From Bacteroidales bacterium (GTDB taxonomy: Bacteria > Bacteroidota > Bacteroidia > Bacteroidales > F082): a DNA stretch of 14,917 nucleotides. The stretch is taken from contig JASBYY010000057.1 of assembly GCA_029983675.1 (NCBI GenBank), forward strand, positions 1 to 14,917, read 5' to 3'. Position 1 is the first letter of the stretch; every line of letters starts with the position of its first letter. The position numbers were made by a program, and so were the translations under genes. The notes under the pieces are model-generated. The model saw only the letters and a list, made by a program, of their open reading frames with translations. It had not been told where the DNA came from and made no database searches. This document shows, piece by piece, positions 13,752-14,917 of this stretch.

Positions 13752-14729
13752 ATGACGGAAACACATGCCCACGCACCACGCTACAAATGGATGGATCTGA
13801 CAAAGTTTCTTTTTGCTTGCCTGATTCCCTTTTTGCATGTGGAGTTCGGAGAAAACGCCGCCATTGAATGTGTGGGGCAGTACGTGTCGCGCCTTGGCGT
13901 TCCGTTCTTTTTCGCTTTTTCGGGGATGATGCTGTCGCTTTCCGTCGAACGGCGTGGCCCAAGGCTGGCATTGCGGCGTTTTCTGAAACGCATAGCCTTG
14001 TTGCTCGTCGTATGGATGCTTATCGACACTTATTATTTCTGTATTAATTACAGCGGATGGGATGGGCTGCGCCTTGTTCAGCTTTTTGTATTCAAGACAC
14101 CGGCATTCCTGTGGTTCCTGACCTCGTTGCTTGTCGCCACACTGCCTTTTTGCTTGATTAGGAAGGAGAAATGGCTGTACGTCCTTGCTGCACTGCTGTA
14201 TGTTATCGGGATGGTGTTGAGCGATAGCTATGCGTGGTTTTTCGGTGAGTTCGCTTGGTACGATCGTGTTTTCCTGACCTCGCGAAACGGATTGCTGTTT
14301 GCCTTTCCGATGATGTGTGCCGGACGGATGGCGCGAAAAATGCCTTTTACACGGAGCACACTGCCGCTGCTTTTCTTGGCGTTTGTCGTTTTGTTCGCCG
14401 AGATTGCCTTTGTGGGGCGAAAGGTGTCGCCCGATGCTGATCGCAGCATGTATTTCCTGTTGCCGGTTGCAATAAGCTTGCTGCTTGTCGCCTTGAAAAA
14501 TCTCGATAGCGTGTGTGCAATTCGTTGCGACACAACTTTCTTCAGCGATGCCAGTCTGGCAATCTATCTGTCTCAAATTCTCTTTATCGATACGATGAAT
14601 ATCTATCTGATTCACACGGGAATAAACCGGCATATTCTGGCTTGGTTGACCTATATTGCCATTCTTATTGTGCCATCGACTGTGGTTTTATTTCTTCGCC
14701 GGTTGCGAAAAAAAGATTGTAGCCGATAG
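13752..14729 (+). CDS. Family 3 membrane acyltransferase (OafA/WecH-like)
   Basis: A 325-residue integral membrane protein with about ten hydrophobic segments. It begins with the family signature: basic/aromatic YKWMDLTKFL, then FACLIPFLHVEF, giving Asp15, Lys18 and catalytic-type His29. These are followed by YVSRLGVPFFFAFSGMML and a basic RRFLKRIALLLVVWM loop. It ends in TM segments and a basic tail (LRRLRKKDCSR). Members transfer acetyl, succinyl or other acyl groups from acyl-CoA to sugars of O-antigen, capsule, enterobacterial common antigen or peptidoglycan. The substrate here cannot be told, since no polysaccharide genes lie in the window. Length is slightly under the usual 340-370 residues. 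It follows the methyltransferase by 14 bp with a modest ribosome binding site (ACAGGAT), so both are probably one transcript though functionally unrelated. Confidence 0.85.
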   Translation: MTETHAHAPRYKWMDLTKFLFACLIPFLHVEFGENAAIECVGQYVSRLGVPFFFAFSGMMLSLSVERRGPRLALRRFLKRIALLLVVWMLIDTYYFCINYSGWDGLRLVQLFVFKTPAFLWFLTSLLVATLPFCLIRKEKWLYVLAALLYVIGMVLSDSYAWFFGEFAWYDRVFLTSRNGLLFAFPMMCAGRMARKMPFTRSTLPLLFLAFVVLFAEIAFVGRKVSPDADRSMYFLLPVAISLLLVALKNLDSVCAIRCDTTFFSDASLAIYLSQILFIDTMNIYLIHTGINRHILAWLTYIAILIVPSTVVLFLRRLRKKDCSR

Positions 14730-14730
14730 T

Positions 14731-14825
14731 TTTTCGTTGGCGGCAATTGTGGAAGAGAAGTATGGTTTTTCGTTTATGGGAAAATCTGTTTTTCGGTCCT
14801 TGCATTTGAGGGTGGCCAACGAAAA
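14731..14825. repeat. 11-bp inverted repeat in the AT-rich right end
   Basis: TTTTCGTTGGC (14731-14741) and GCCAACGAAAA (14815-14825) are perfect inverted repeats 73 bp apart, beginning two bases after the acyltransferase stop. TTTTTCG recurs inside the loop at about 14765 and 14790. It may fold as an RNA element or be the ends of a small repeat. The remaining bases to 14917 are AT-rich, with no gene seen. Confidence 0.45.
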
Positions 14826-14917
14826 CAGTTTCATATTTATTTCCTTTTTTTTGTGTAAGGGTACAAAAACATTCGTAAATGAAAATATTTCTCATATAAA
14901 AAGCATATATAAAATAC

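Noticed and set aside
13743..14633. 296-residue open frame on the minus strand
   Set aside because: Antisense to the acyltransferase; Gln/Lys/His-rich as expected opposite a hydrophobic membrane gene.

Overview
The window looks like chromosomal DNA of an anaerobic Bacteroidales bacterium, probably Prevotellaceae-like. The evidence is several TAnnTTTG-type -7 promoter elements (the Bacteroidota sigma-ABfr consensus), weak or absent Shine-Dalgarno sites, and Bacteroidota-style versions of BtuB, PepT and aspartase. Family level is an inference; phylum is fairly secure. There are no rRNA or tRNA genes, no CRISPR array and no intact mobile element.

Layout. (1) 1-1660 is a decaying accessory segment. 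It holds a Fic gene that has lost its 5' half, then a four-helix-bundle/zinc-finger gene that can only be rebuilt by joining three frames, each junction lying in an A-tract, and possibly a further coding remnant. (2) 1737-3854 holds a promoter, a cobalamin riboswitch and a BtuB-like TonB-dependent receptor. (3) 3906-5181 holds an iron-containing alcohol dehydrogenase with its own promoter-like element and a bidirectional terminator. (4) 5206-6299, minus strand, holds two small exported Lys-rich proteins, one with a long repetitive coiled coil and one with a CxKK-type Cys cluster, separated by a clear terminator. (5) 6300-8368 holds a long intergenic region with a perfect 16-bp palindrome, then a promoter, a 52-codon leader ORF, aspartate ammonia-lyase (aspA) and a strong terminator. 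(6) 8448-14729 is a co-directional run: a six-TM flavoprotein with a putative covalent-FMN domain and two CxxxCP motifs, a membrane-anchored nitroreductase/flavin-reductase fusion, peptidase T, an HTH-fused N6-adenine DNA methyltransferase, and a family 3 membrane acyltransferase. The window ends in an AT-rich stretch with an 11-bp inverted repeat.

How the genes fit together. BtuB under a B12 riboswitch scavenges corrinoids. PepT and aspartase fit peptide and amino-acid fermentation, with aspartase giving fumarate for anaerobic respiration. The alcohol dehydrogenase would dispose of reducing equivalents or aldehydes. The best candidate for something undescribed is the tight two-gene pair at 8487-10769. 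It resembles a minimal NosR/RnfG-like transmembrane electron conduit coupled to a two-flavin-domain reductase fixed at the membrane. Secondary points of interest are the aspA leader ORF with an Asn-Asn-Asp-Asn run, the pair of exported Lys-rich proteins, and the multiply frameshifted gene at 642-1535.
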